Source of the DNA: Candidatus Nezhaarchaeota archaeon
GTDB taxonomy: Archaea; Thermoproteota; Methanomethylicia; Nezhaarchaeales; WYZ-LMO8
Reading direction: 5' to 3'
NCBI GenBank assembly: GCA_030055465.1
Contig: JASFYF010000001.1
Coordinates: forward strand, 762,447 to 826,446
Length of the DNA: 64,000 nt
Positions 1 through 7,849 of this stretch are shown in pieces (the stretch's first letter is position 1; the number at the start of each line of letters is the position of its first letter). The translations under genes and the position numbers were made by a program. The notes under the pieces are model-generated. The model worked only from the letters and a program-made list of their open reading frames with translations, had not been told where the DNA came from and ran no database searches.

Positions 1-367
1 CGTCGTAGACCCTGCTGAAGCCGCTTCGCCTTAAGGTCTCGTCCTCTAGGCCGATTCTCCTAAGCCTGTAGTGCCCTCCCCCGAAGGCCATTAGAAGGTC
101 GTGGGTTACGTTGGCCCCCGTCGACACCACAACGTTGAAGAGCCCCCTCCGGATGGCCTCGCGAACCACGCCCCTTAAACCAGCCGGCACCACGGCGCCC
201 GCCAAGGCTAGGATCCTCAGCTCACATGTTGACGCCATCTCCTCCAGTATTTCGAGGGCCTCCCCGAGGCTCCTCCCATTGAACGCCGTCCCAGCCATGC
301 CCCTTAAAAGCTCCTTCACATCGCGGGAGGCCCTCAACTCCTCCACGCAGCCGAGAAGCCTATCCAT
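1..367 (-). CDS. dys: Deoxyhypusine synthase-like protein, N-terminal part (runs off window edge)
   Basis: Reading leftwards from an ATG at 367 gives about 122 uninterrupted residues that leave the window. The visible part contains STGANVTHDL, the NAD-binding STGAN signature of deoxyhypusine synthases, followed by a glycine-rich FGGGHYR segment. Members of the family transfer the aminobutyl group of spermidine to a lysine of aIF5A; some relatives make homospermidine or other products. The catalytic lysine lies in the missing C-terminal half, so function cannot be settled here. A second family member sits at 58072-59106, so this genome encodes at least two. The family call is firm; the substrate is open. 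Confidence 0.85.
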   Translation of the reverse strand, partial: MDRLLGCVEELRASRDVKELLRGMAGTAFNGRSLGEALEILEEMASTCELRILALAGAVVPAGLRGVVREAIRRGLFNVVVSTGANVTHDLLMAFGGGHYRLRRIGLEDETLRRSGFSRVYD

Positions 368-454
368 AAGCTTTCACCACAAGTTAAATCGAGGCTTGAA
401 GCCTTAACTTCTTTCCTCGAGGCGTCCTCAGCCGCTCAGGGCCCTCACGCGTAA

Positions 455-466
455 ACGCTTTTAAGC
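455..466 (+). promoter_or_regulatory. Archaeal TATA box upstream of candidate sRNA
   Basis: A TTTTAA core at 459-464 is preceded by an A-rich BRE-like stretch. The expected start of transcription, about 25 bases downstream, coincides with position 488, where the candidate C/D-box RNA begins. Confidence 0.5.
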
Positions 467-487
467 GGCATTCACTCATCCCTTTTT

Positions 488-546
488 GGGCGATGAGGAG
501 TACCAATCCGCGTGAACGGGTGATCTCACCGTCTCACACTGAGCCC
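488..546 (+). ncRNA. Candidate C/D-box sRNA
   Basis: About 59 bases with the layout of an archaeal C/D-box guide RNA. The ends can pair (GGGC at 488-491, GCCC at 543-546). A C-box-like CGATGA lies at 491-496, an internal C'-like GTGATC near 520, and a D box CTGA at 539-542 directly before the closing stem. The D' box is weak (GTGA-like). A TATA box about 25 bases upstream supports independent transcription. In this RNA class the bases just upstream of D and D' guide 2'-O-methylation. I could not assign a target from memory, so this is a structural call only. Confidence 0.45.
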
Positions 547-715
547 CTCCTCCACTCGAAGCCCCAAGCGCTGAGCGCCCTTCCATCAACTACCGGGAAT
601 GAGATTGCGCGCGGGTTTGGGCTTAGCCCTAAACGCCCTTGATGCCGCTTGCGAAGCCCAGAGCGGCCCTGAACCGCCTGTGGGCGCCGCGGCGTGGCCG
701 CGGTTGTTGGGATGC

Positions 716-723
716 AAAAAAAG
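716..723 (-). terminator. T-tract downstream of the GYD gene
   Basis: Read on the minus strand, a run of seven or more T residues follows the stop of the GYD gene (ends at 740) within 25 bases. Archaeal RNA polymerase terminates at such T-rich tracts. The rest of 547-739 shows no gene. Confidence 0.4.
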
Positions 724-739
724 TTGTTGTTTTTTGGGT

Positions 740-1027
740 TTACCCCTTAACCCTCTTTATGAGCTGTTCGACGGGTATGGCTGGCATGCTCATTATTTGG
801 ACCGTGCCTCTTGAGCCGAGCTCCACGGATATTCTGGCTATAGTCTCGTTGTCGGGCGCCTCAACCACGTTGACGAAGTCGTAGGGCCCCAGGACGGCGT
901 ACTGCTCGAGGACTTTGGCTCCGAAGGACTCTATCTCCTTGTTGACCTCCAGTATCCTCTCGGGCCTCTGCTTCACCGTTTTCCTTCCCTCAGGGGTGAG
1001 GGTGGAGAGGAGCACGTATATGCCCAT
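740..1027 (-). CDS. GYD domain protein
   Basis: A 95-residue protein with the compact alpha/beta layout of GYD domain proteins (pfam08734): an N-terminal strand YVLLSTLTPEGRKT, a helix, then YAVLGPYDFVNVVEAP, the family's namesake region in a variant form, and a final strand. The fold is ferredoxin-like and related to dimeric alpha/beta-barrel proteins; no enzymatic role is established. Its ATG at 1025-1027 is preceded by a GGAGG Shine-Dalgarno and a TATA box at about 1061-1070. It is monocistronic, between the deoxyhypusine synthase-like gene and the divergent membrane-protein operon. Family assignment is confident, function unknown. Confidence 0.85.
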   Translation of the reverse strand: MGIYVLLSTLTPEGRKTVKQRPERILEVNKEIESFGAKVLEQYAVLGPYDFVNVVEAPDNETIARISVELGSRGTVQIMSMPAIPVEQLIKRVKG

Positions 1028-1060
1028 GGCTGAGCCTCCAACTATATTTGTCTCTGTAGC

Positions 1061-1070
1061 GTTATATATT
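1061..1070 (-). promoter_or_regulatory. TATA box of the GYD gene
   Basis: GTTATATATT on the plus strand reads as AATATATAAC on the minus strand. It lies about 35-40 bases upstream of the GYD start codon, leaving a short leader of roughly 13 bases that carries the GGAGG ribosome binding site. Confidence 0.55.
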
Positions 1071-1354
1071 GTTATCCGAGCTGATTACCGGGGCGGCTGC
1101 GGGTGGAGCCTCCTCGAGGGAGGATGGTGAAAGCGGAGCGTTGCGCCCTCAGCCAGCCTCCGAGGCTTAGGGCCTCAGCCCTCCCGCTTAAGCCCTTGGA
1201 GCACCCGCTCTACTCGTCAAAGGCTTTTCTCCAGGATTCAATAGGTTTAAGGCGCCTCCTCGTCGTTTTCGGGAAAAAACTTATTAAAGTTCCTCTTTTC
1301 AAGAGAATCGAACCTTAGAGGGTTTCGTGGATCCCTTCAGAGTGGTGGAGGAGC

Positions 1355-1750
1355 GTGGTAACGCTCTCGTCGGTTGATGTGAGCTGCAGGGAGTGTCTCG
1401 CCTCCATAAGGAGGCTTGCCCTGAGGAGGGGCCTGTGGTTTAAGGTCTTGAACCAGTTTGAGAGGGCGGCCGTGGAGTTGACTATAATGACCTTGGAGCG
1501 CGTAAGGAGCTTCAGCTTGAGGAGGGTTCTCACCTGCATCGCCTCGAAGGTTTTAGAGGCCGTCAAGGCTAGGTCCATTAAGGCCAAGGCCTTGGAGGTC
1601 GGCCGCTCCCTAGCTGAGAGGGTGGCTCAGTTGGCCTTCAGGCTTGGGAACCGGAGGGCTTTGGCATGGGCCCGCGACCCGGGCTTCATAATGTACTTGG
1701 GTATAAGCTGGCTTAACACCTCGCCCATATTCAGGGGTTCAGCCTCCTAG
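1355..1750 (+). CDS. Hypothetical protein, first gene of the envelope operon
   Basis: A 131-residue basic, helix-rich open frame starting at a GTG preceded by GGAGG. Codon use (AGG, CTT, GCC) matches the genes that follow, which favours a real gene. It has no membrane segment and no motif I recognise; the C-terminal third is more hydrophobic. A TATA-like ACTTATTAAAG lies at about 1277-1287, so it may head the operon that continues at 1876. The 125-base gap to the next gene has no other coding signal. Function unknown; the possibility that this is a non-coding leader remains. Confidence 0.45.
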   Translation: MVTLSSVDVSCRECLASIRRLALRRGLWFKVLNQFERAAVELTIMTLERVRSFSLRRVLTCIASKVLEAVKARSIKAKALEVGRSLAERVAQLAFRLGNRRALAWARDPGFIMYLGISWLNTSPIFRGSAS

Positions 1751-1875
1751 GACCATGAAAGCCCTCGAGAGCCTTAGGCGTTCACGCCGGCGCATGGCGG
1801 CCCCGCAGCCGTGGATGAGCGTTTTTCCCAGCGCCTTACCTAAACCTGCTGACGCCTTGGGCTTGAGGGTGAACG

Positions 1876-2601
1876 GTGGCCGTTGACAGGAACGCGGTTT
1901 ACGGGTCCGCCTTGGCCCTGTTCGGGTTGGTGTTGGCCCTGGGATCCTACCTGCTGCTGGGCAGCGTTCCACTGACGGCCCTGGGCATAGGCATGGTGGT
2001 TGTCGGGGCCGCTTGGGCCTTGACGCCTGTTCAGCCCGTGCCCGAGAGGAGCGTCGCCGAGCTTGTCGAGTCGTCGTGCAGCAACGTGGAGGCCTTCCTG
2101 GAGCTGCTTGGAGCCTCGGGGAGGGCGGTTTACGTTCCGTCGAGGGTGGGAGTCGTCGCTTACGTCCCCTTGAACGGATCCAGCGCGCCGTTGAGCTACG
2201 TCGCCGAGAACCCCGACAAGCCAGTTGTGAGGGTTGGTGGATCACTCGGCGTGGTTGTGGTGCCCCCCAGGCCTAGGCTGGTGAGCCATAATCCTGGGCC
2301 CCCCGAAGGAGACTTGGAGTCCGCCCTCAGGCAGGTGATGGTGGAGGAGTCCGGGGTTGCCGAGTCCGTTAGAGCCGTTGTTTCGGGAGACGCAGTGGTG
2401 GTGGAGGTGCGCAGGCCCAGGATTGAGGTTGGGCATCCGAGGTTCAGGCTTGTCATGGGCTCCCTGGCGTCGTGCATAGCCGCTCAAGCCGTTGCCGCGG
2501 CGACCTCGAGGCCGGTCACGATAGTCGACGAGTCAAGGGAAGGAGATAGGCTCGTCACTCGCTTGAGGCTTCTGGATTGGACAGGAGCAGCCTCTACCTG
2601 A
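1876..2601 (+). CDS. Membrane-anchored hypothetical protein
   Basis: A 241-residue protein starting at GTG with GAGGGTG just upstream. Two adjacent hydrophobic helices (about residues 9-29 and 31-50) form a hairpin anchor, followed by a soluble domain of about 185 residues that alternates short strands and helices. The soluble part contains a pair of valine-rich strands and a small-residue helix near residue 195. I do not recognise the family. It overlaps the next gene by 25 bases, and the whole series to 12879 is tightly packed, so it is probably a subunit or accessory of the MoxR/DUF58 membrane system encoded downstream (inferred from position). Confidence 0.75.
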   Translation: MAVDRNAVYGSALALFGLVLALGSYLLLGSVPLTALGIGMVVVGAAWALTPVQPVPERSVAELVESSCSNVEAFLELLGASGRAVYVPSRVGVVAYVPLNGSSAPLSYVAENPDKPVVRVGGSLGVVVVPPRPRLVSHNPGPPEGDLESALRQVMVEESGVAESVRAVVSGDAVVVEVRRPRIEVGHPRFRLVMGSLASCIAAQAVAAATSRPVTIVDESREGDRLVTRLRLLDWTGAAST

Positions 2602-2822
2602 TATCGCTGGCATCGGCGGTTTCCTTGGCCACCTCCTTCCTAGCAGCCTTGGGGGAGGCTAGGCTTGACGTCTACGTTAGCGTGTTCACCTTGATATACC
2701 TCGCGTTTAAGGCCCTGTTTAGGCCGGCCACCAGGACCGTGGACTTCCTTGAGGCGGCCCTTGTGGCGTCGTTCTCCATAATAGTCGCCTTAAGGATCAT
2801 GGAGGTCCTCGCGGGGCGTTGA
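2577..2822 (+). CDS. Small three-helix membrane protein
   Basis: An 81-residue, very hydrophobic protein beginning with TTG inside the end of the preceding gene (25-base overlap). Three membrane helices are visible at about residues 5-24, 30-48 and 57-78, separated by short charged loops (one with FRPATR). The stop codon overlaps the TTG start of the following gene as TTGA, a sign of translational coupling. No family recognised. It is probably a small partner of the neighbouring membrane proteins, inferred only from position. Confidence 0.7.
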   Translation: MDRSSLYLISLASAVSLATSFLAALGEARLDVYVSVFTLIYLAFKALFRPATRTVDFLEAALVASFSIIVALRIMEVLAGR

Positions 2823-4708
2823 GCTCCAGCCTTAAGGGTAGGGGCTTCATGGTTGCGGCGGCCTTGGCCGTTGCCGTCGGCCTAGCCGTTGGGCTAATCG
2901 TTTGGCCGCCTCCAGCTCCAAGGCCGATCCCAAGGCACGTGGACCCATCGGCCGAAGCCGACGTGCTCCCGCTTCCCAGGTTCATGCTTCTCCTAGTGTT
3001 AAAGCCCCTCGACGACTTGGTTAGCTACAATTTCTCGGGGGTGAGCGGGGAACTCGAAGCGCTGGGGAACTCCTACGCCCCAGCCGGCTTAAGGTTCCTC
3101 GTTGATAGGTTCTGCACCCTGATGAGCCGGGTGGCCGAGGACTTAAACGAGACGGACTTGCTGCTCGACAGGGCCGAGCTCGCCGCTGCCTTGGGGCTGT
3201 GGGGAGACGTGGAGGCCGCGCTGGGCAAGGCCAAGGTTAGGCTTGCGCAGGCCAACGTGACCTGCGCTGAGCTTAGGCTCGCATCCAAGGAGCTCGCCGA
3301 GGCGTTCTCCCTTCCGAGGCTTGAGGTGTACGCGAGGCTTGAGGCGCTCGAATCGATGATCCGCGAGATGCACCGCAGGCTCTTGGGGCTCTTGGAGGTC
3401 GTTGAGAGGAGGCCCCAGCTGAAGGCGACCTCGATTACCATTAGCGTTGAGCCCTCAACCACCTGGACGGGGGGCGCGGTCAGCGTGGCTGGGAGACTCA
3501 CCTCGATGGGTGAGCCGCTGGCCGGCAGGGGCATCTCGCTCCTGGTGGATGGGGTCAGGGCCCTAAGCGTACCAACCGCCTCCGACGGTTCCTTCACGGC
3601 TCGGCTTAGCCTGCCATACCTCTACAAGGAGCTTGTGGCTGTCCAGGCAGTATACACCCCCGCCGAGAGCGACGCATACCTCTACGCGCCCTCTTCAGCT
3701 GAGGCCTACGTACACCTGCTGTTCTACACCTCCACTGTGATAGTTGAGCCCGTGGGGACGGTTATGCCCGGGAAGGCCTTCACCGTTAGGGGATGCGTGG
3801 AGGGCGCCGCCGCCCACCCCTCCTACACCGTCTCGATTTCGTGGGCTGGTGGAACATTGAGCACTCCGCTGAGGGAGGGCGTGTTCGAGGCCGTTTTGAC
3901 TGTGCCCGACAGCATTGCCTCGGGGAGCTACGCGTTGAAGGTTTCCGTTCCGGCCTCCGACGTGTTCGCGCCGGCTAGGGGGGAAACCGCGGTTACCGTG
4001 GAGAGGCTTCCAGTACGCTTGGAGGTGAACGCGCCGCCGGTTGCGCTGGCCGGCTTTGAGGCCGTCGTGTCGGGCTTCTTCAGCTCCGACGGGTTGAGGG
4101 AGGCGGCCGTCAGGGTCAGCTTGGCCGGCCAGACGCGGCTTGCCAACTCAAGCGGGGGCTTCGCGGTTGGCGTTGGGGTTCCCCTCACAGCCTTAACCGG
4201 TCTCCATGCCTGCAGGGTTTCGGTTTCCCCCCGCGACCCGTGGTTTGAGGGGGCCTCCTGGGAGGGGGAGGTCCTGGTTGTCAACCCCATCACGATGGCG
4301 GCTCCGGTGGGCTTGGCGGCCGCCGCAGCCTTGAAGCTTGCGGAGAGGAGGCCTAAGGTCGGTGGGAGGCCTTCGGAGCGTGGTCCCCCATCGGGGGGTG
4401 GATCTGAGGCCGCCGTCCCCCTGAGGGAGGCGGATTCAGGGGCCTTGAGGCTTATCTTAAACATGTACTGGGAGGCCGTCGGAGTAGTTGAGGGGGCGCT
4501 CGGCGTGAGGATGGCGCCCCCAACGACGATAGGGGAGTTCCTGGCTTCGGCCTCTCCAATGCTTGGGCCGCTCCGCGGGGCCTTCGAGGTTTTGTCTGAG
4601 GCAGCCGAGCGCGCCTTGTACTCTCCGAGCCTGCCGGTTGAGATGCTTCCGTCGGCTAGAAGGGCGCTTGAGGAGCTTAGGGGGCTTCGCGGTGCACGTG
4701 CCTCTTAG
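2819..4708 (+). CDS. Ig-like surface protein with C-terminal DUF4129 domain
   Basis: A 629-residue protein. An N-terminal membrane helix (about residues 10-30) is followed by a charged helical region (about 55-200), then two or three beta-sandwich domains (about 205-485) whose pattern of evenly spaced strands and glycines resembles bacterial/archaeal Ig-like repeats. A second hydrophobic stretch near 490-503 precedes a cytoplasmic tail. The last 85 residues contain a helical block with an MAPPTTIGEF motif and a later ERALYSPSLP motif, as in DUF4129. DUF4129 proteins are regularly encoded with MoxR ATPases, DUF58 proteins and transglutaminase-like membrane proteins, and that is the context here. 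The TTG start overlaps the previous stop. No transglutaminase catalytic triad is visible. The Ig-like part faces outside by topology inference. Confidence 0.75.
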   Translation: MSSSLKGRGFMVAAALAVAVGLAVGLIVWPPPAPRPIPRHVDPSAEADVLPLPRFMLLLVLKPLDDLVSYNFSGVSGELEALGNSYAPAGLRFLVDRFCTLMSRVAEDLNETDLLLDRAELAAALGLWGDVEAALGKAKVRLAQANVTCAELRLASKELAEAFSLPRLEVYARLEALESMIREMHRRLLGLLEVVERRPQLKATSITISVEPSTTWTGGAVSVAGRLTSMGEPLAGRGISLLVDGVRALSVPTASDGSFTARLSLPYLYKELVAVQAVYTPAESDAYLYAPSSAEAYVHLLFYTSTVIVEPVGTVMPGKAFTVRGCVEGAAAHPSYTVSISWAGGTLSTPLREGVFEAVLTVPDSIASGSYALKVSVPASDVFAPARGETAVTVERLPVRLEVNAPPVALAGFEAVVSGFFSSDGLREAAVRVSLAGQTRLANSSGGFAVGVGVPLTALTGLHACRVSVSPRDPWFEGASWEGEVLVVNPITMAAPVGLAAAAALKLAERRPKVGGRPSERGPPSGGGSEAAVPLREADSGALRLILNMYWEAVGVVEGALGVRMAPPTTIGEFLASASPMLGPLRGAFEVLSEAAERALYSPSLPVEMLPSARRALEELRGLRGARAS

Positions 4709-5672
4709 GGCACTCATCTGCGGGGCGGCGGTAGCGCTGGTTGTTTTGGCGTGCGCCTCAGCCGTGGTGCCGCCGTCGGAGGACTTCAACCCCTCAAACC
4801 CGTACTGGAACGGGTTGGAGCGGTTCTGCAGGGCCTTCAACGCTTCGGCTATCAGCTCGCCTGAGGCTCTGGACCCTGGCTCAACGGTGCTCTTCGTTGT
4901 TGGTCCATCGTTTGACGCGTCGGCGAGGGCGGAGGCCTGGAAGCTCTTCGTGGAGGGCGGAGGGATCCTCGTCCTCATGGATGAGGTGGGCCTCGTAAAC
5001 GGCTTCCTGGAGTCGCTGGGCTTGGAGGTTAGGGTGAACGGGTCGCCCATGCTTGACGCCGCCTTCTACTATAGGAGCTGGAGGCTTCCAAGGGCATCCT
5101 CGCTTGGCCTGAGCGACGTCACGGAGGGCGTTGAGTCGGTGGTGATAGATGTGCCGTCGGTGCTGGAGCTCCGCGGGAACGCTGAGGGATTAAGAGTGCT
5201 GGCTTGGTCCTCAAGCTTCAGCTTCCTCGACGTGAATCGAGATGGGGAGCCCTCGCAGGGGGAGCCCTCAGGACCATTCCCTCTCGCGGTTGAGGCTTCA
5301 TACGGCAGGGGCCGCATCCTCCTGTTCTCGGATTCAAGCATCCCGGTGAACGGGGTCGTGGAGCTTGGGGACAACTTAAAGCTGCTTGAAAGCGTTGCCT
5401 CCGGTAGAAGGGTAGCTGTGGATGTTGGCGTGTGGAGTAGGCCGACCTCGTCGATTTTCAGGGAGCTGGTGCTCTCAGCGCGGAGCGCTGCATCAAGCCC
5501 GGACGTTAAGTACTCCTTAGCCGCCGTGGCTTTGGCCGCATCGCTCTACGTTGGGTTGAAGGCTGGAGGCCCCGCCGTTGGGGCGGAGCCGCTGGAAGAG
5601 CTTATGAGGAGGCACCCTGACTGGGACAGGAGGATCCTCGAGGAGCTTTGGAGGGAGATGGAGAGGTGCTGA
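4692..5672 (+). CDS. DUF4350-type membrane-anchored protein
   Basis: About 326 residues from a GTG at 4692 that lies within the end of the preceding gene and follows a G-rich ribosome binding site; an in-frame extension to 4563 looks artificial because it reads antisense-like sequence. An N-terminal hydrophobic segment (about residues 5-24) is followed by a domain with alternating strands and helices, including VLFVVGPSF and GGGILVLMDE, typical of the DUF4350/GATase-like fold that ends in FSDSSIPVNG. A C-terminal membrane helix leads to a short basic tail. DUF4350 is a recurrent partner of MoxR, DUF58 and DUF4129, all of which are adjacent. Its role in that assembly is not established. Confidence 0.75.
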   Translation: MHVPLRALICGAAVALVVLACASAVVPPSEDFNPSNPYWNGLERFCRAFNASAISSPEALDPGSTVLFVVGPSFDASARAEAWKLFVEGGGILVLMDEVGLVNGFLESLGLEVRVNGSPMLDAAFYYRSWRLPRASSLGLSDVTEGVESVVIDVPSVLELRGNAEGLRVLAWSSSFSFLDVNRDGEPSQGEPSGPFPLAVEASYGRGRILLFSDSSIPVNGVVELGDNLKLLESVASGRRVAVDVGVWSRPTSSIFRELVLSARSAASSPDVKYSLAAVALAASLYVGLKAGGPAVGAEPLEELMRRHPDWDRRILEELWREMERC

Positions 5673-6592
5673 GCGGCGCCTTGGGGCTCGTGCTCTCCGA
5701 GGTGGAGAGGTTCATCGTTGGGAATAGGGATGTGCTCGAGATGATGCTCGTCGCGCTGCTGTCGGAGGGCCACATATTGCTTGAGGGCCCTCCGGGCACC
5801 GCGAAGACGCTCATGGCTAAGACGTTTGCCCGGGCCTTGGGCGTTGGGTTCTCGAGGATTCAGATGACCCCTGACACCCTTCCCGCGGACATCCTCGGGT
5901 TTACCGTTTACAGCTTTAAGGACTCGGACTTCCACGTTAGGAGGGGGCCAATATTCTCGAACGTGGTCCTCGTGGATGAGCTTAACAGGGCTCCCCCTAA
6001 GACTCAGGCGGCCTTCCTTGAGGTTATGCAGGAGGGCCAGGTGACCATTGAGGGAAGGGCGTACAGCGTTGAGAGGCCCTTCCTAGTGATAGCCACCCAG
6101 ATGCCCTATGGAGCCGCTGGCACCTATCCCCTAACCGACGTGCAGAGGGATAGGTTCGCCTTCAACGTGAAGGTCGCGCACGCCTCCAAGGATGAGGAGG
6201 CCGAGATCCTCGAGAGGGTGGACGAGATAGATGCCTCTGAGGTTAGGAGGGTTGCCGGGAGGGAGGAGATCCTTAAGGCTGTGGACGCCGCCAGGCGGGT
6301 TCACGTCTCCGAGGCGGTGAGGCGCTACATAGTTGACCTCGTATTTGCGTTGAGGGGTAACCCCGCGGTCGCCGACGGGCCGAGCGCTAGGGGGAGCATA
6401 TGGCTTATGAAGGCCGCTAGGGCCCGCGCCCTCCTCCACGGGAGGGAGTACGTGCTGCCTGACGACGTTAAGGCCGTCGCCGTGCACGTGCTGAGGCACA
6501 GGGTGACGTTGAGGAGGGAGCTGCTGGAGGAGGCTGATGTGGAGAAGCTGATAGCCGACGCCTTGAAGTCCACTCCGGTGCCCAAGCGGTGA
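5648..6592 (+). CDS. moxR: MoxR-family AAA+ ATPase
   Basis: A 314-residue AAA+ protein of normal length for MoxR. Walker A is GPPGTAKT near residue 47, Walker B VVLVDELNRAPP near 107, followed by the sensor-1 region VIATQMP and a C-terminal helical lid with the conserved ARASIW-like stretch SARGSIWLMKAARARA. MoxR ATPases act as chaperones that mature or assemble von Willebrand-type or membrane complexes. The TTG start at 5648 overlaps the preceding gene by 25 bases; a GTG at 5666 is an alternative. The four-base overlap with the DUF58 gene downstream is the classic pairing. The family is certain; the client complex is unknown. Confidence 0.95.
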   Translation: MEGDGEVLSGALGLVLSEVERFIVGNRDVLEMMLVALLSEGHILLEGPPGTAKTLMAKTFARALGVGFSRIQMTPDTLPADILGFTVYSFKDSDFHVRRGPIFSNVVLVDELNRAPPKTQAAFLEVMQEGQVTIEGRAYSVERPFLVIATQMPYGAAGTYPLTDVQRDRFAFNVKVAHASKDEEAEILERVDEIDASEVRRVAGREEILKAVDAARRVHVSEAVRRYIVDLVFALRGNPAVADGPSARGSIWLMKAARARALLHGREYVLPDDVKAVAVHVLRHRVTLRRELLEEADVEKLIADALKSTPVPKR

Positions 6593-7842
6593 GGAGGCTG
6601 AAGGTTGAAGCCCGCGGAAGAGCACTTATTGCCTCGGCCGTTGTTCTGCTGGCCTTCGGAGGACTCTTCGGAGACGCGCTGATGCTCTGCGCCTCCCTTA
6701 TCCCCTCCGCGCTGGCTGCGGCCTCGCTTGCATCGGCGGCCCGCCTGTCCAGGTGGATCCCCCTAAACGTGAGGGTTGAGCCCTCCTCGGTGTCCCTGAG
6801 GCTCGTCGCCGGCGGAAAGAAATCCGTGAAGGTTACTGTAGCCTCTCCAGGGTGGATGGCCTTCAGGTTTAGGCACCCTCTCAGGTTCTTCTCGGTTCAC
6901 CCTGAGCGGTGCGCTGGCGGCGGGCTTCTGCTGGAGGCCTCCCCGGAGGTTTCCGGGCGCTACTCGTCTGGTCACCTGGAGGTTGAGGCTGAGGCCCTCC
7001 TAGGGGCCTTCTCGGTTCGGGCTGCGGTGCCGTTCAGGTGCGACGTAACGGTGATTCCGAGGGTTGTTCCGGCGGCCTTGGAGGCCCTTAGGCTCGCGCT
7101 TTCGACTTCGCCTGGAGGGGCTCTCGGCGAGGCCTCACTGCCCCAGAGGATTGGCAGGGGCTTGGAGTACGCTGAGACCGATGAGTACCTTCCTGGGGAC
7201 GACGTTAGGAGGATAGACTGGAAGGCCACGGCTAGGCTGGGGAGGCTTATGGTTAAGAGGTTCCACGAGGAGCTGGGTGGAGACGTGAACCTCATATTCG
7301 ATTTGAAGTCTTCAAGCCCAGCTTCAAGGGACCTGTCCGCGACGGTTTTCCTCAGCTTGGCGACGGCGCTCTCGGCATCAGAGGTGCCGTACAGGATAAC
7401 ACTCCTGCACCCCGACGGGAGGGCTGAGGCCTTCAAGTTCAGGGATTGGAAGAGCGCCCTGCTAACCGCCGTGAACCACGCTTTAAGCGCCGTGGAGGTC
7501 GGCTACTCCTACCTCTACGAGGTGTTGGCTCCATCCTCGAGCAGGGAGGCCCTCGCGCTTTTGAGGATGCTGGATGGAGCCTACGGCGAGCCTGCAGCAT
7601 CTCATTGGGGGAGTGAAGGGTGGTCGGACGCTGTCGCGGTTTCGTGTCTTGTGGGCGACTTGACGTGGCTTGTCGACGTGCACGAGGAGGCTGAGGGCCG
7701 CGGCGGCAGGCTGCTGGTGTACGCCTGCTCCAAGGCGTGGCTTGGCTGTGGAAGGCTGGAGGAGGCCTACGCGGCTCGGGAGCGCTTCTTCAGGCTTGTC
7801 TCGGCGCTGAGGAGAAGGGGAATTGAGGTTGAGGTGAGGTAG
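6589..7842 (+). CDS. DUF58 domain membrane protein
   Basis: A 417-residue protein. Two N-terminal hydrophobic helices (about residues 12-50) anchor it, a beta-rich middle domain follows, and the hallmark DUF58 segment GLEYAETDEYLPGDDVRRID followed by WKATARLG occurs near residues 195-222. The C-terminal region has a von Willebrand A-like layout with NLIFDLKSSS in place of a perfect MIDAS. DUF58 proteins are encoded next to MoxR ATPases almost everywhere and are thought to be their client or partner. The GTG start overlaps the MoxR stop by four bases, so the two are translationally coupled. Confidence 0.92.
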   Translation: MRRLKVEARGRALIASAVVLLAFGGLFGDALMLCASLIPSALAAASLASAARLSRWIPLNVRVEPSSVSLRLVAGGKKSVKVTVASPGWMAFRFRHPLRFFSVHPERCAGGGLLLEASPEVSGRYSSGHLEVEAEALLGAFSVRAAVPFRCDVTVIPRVVPAALEALRLALSTSPGGALGEASLPQRIGRGLEYAETDEYLPGDDVRRIDWKATARLGRLMVKRFHEELGGDVNLIFDLKSSSPASRDLSATVFLSLATALSASEVPYRITLLHPDGRAEAFKFRDWKSALLTAVNHALSAVEVGYSYLYEVLAPSSSREALALLRMLDGAYGEPAASHWGSEGWSDAVAVSCLVGDLTWLVDVHEEAEGRGGRLLVYACSKAWLGCGRLEEAYAARERFFRLVSALRRRGIEVEVR

Positions 7843-7849
7843 GCCCCGG

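Noticed and set aside
1103-1318. A 71-codon plus-strand open frame between the GYD gene and the envelope operon
   Set aside because: No ribosome binding site or recognisable sequence; high-GC DNA gives many chance frames, and the frame lies in the divergent promoter region.
4563-4691. Upstream extension of the DUF4350 gene from 4563
   Set aside because: The added residues are arginine- and cysteine-rich shadow sequence of the preceding gene; the GTG at 4692 has a ribosome binding site and gives a normal signal-like N terminus.
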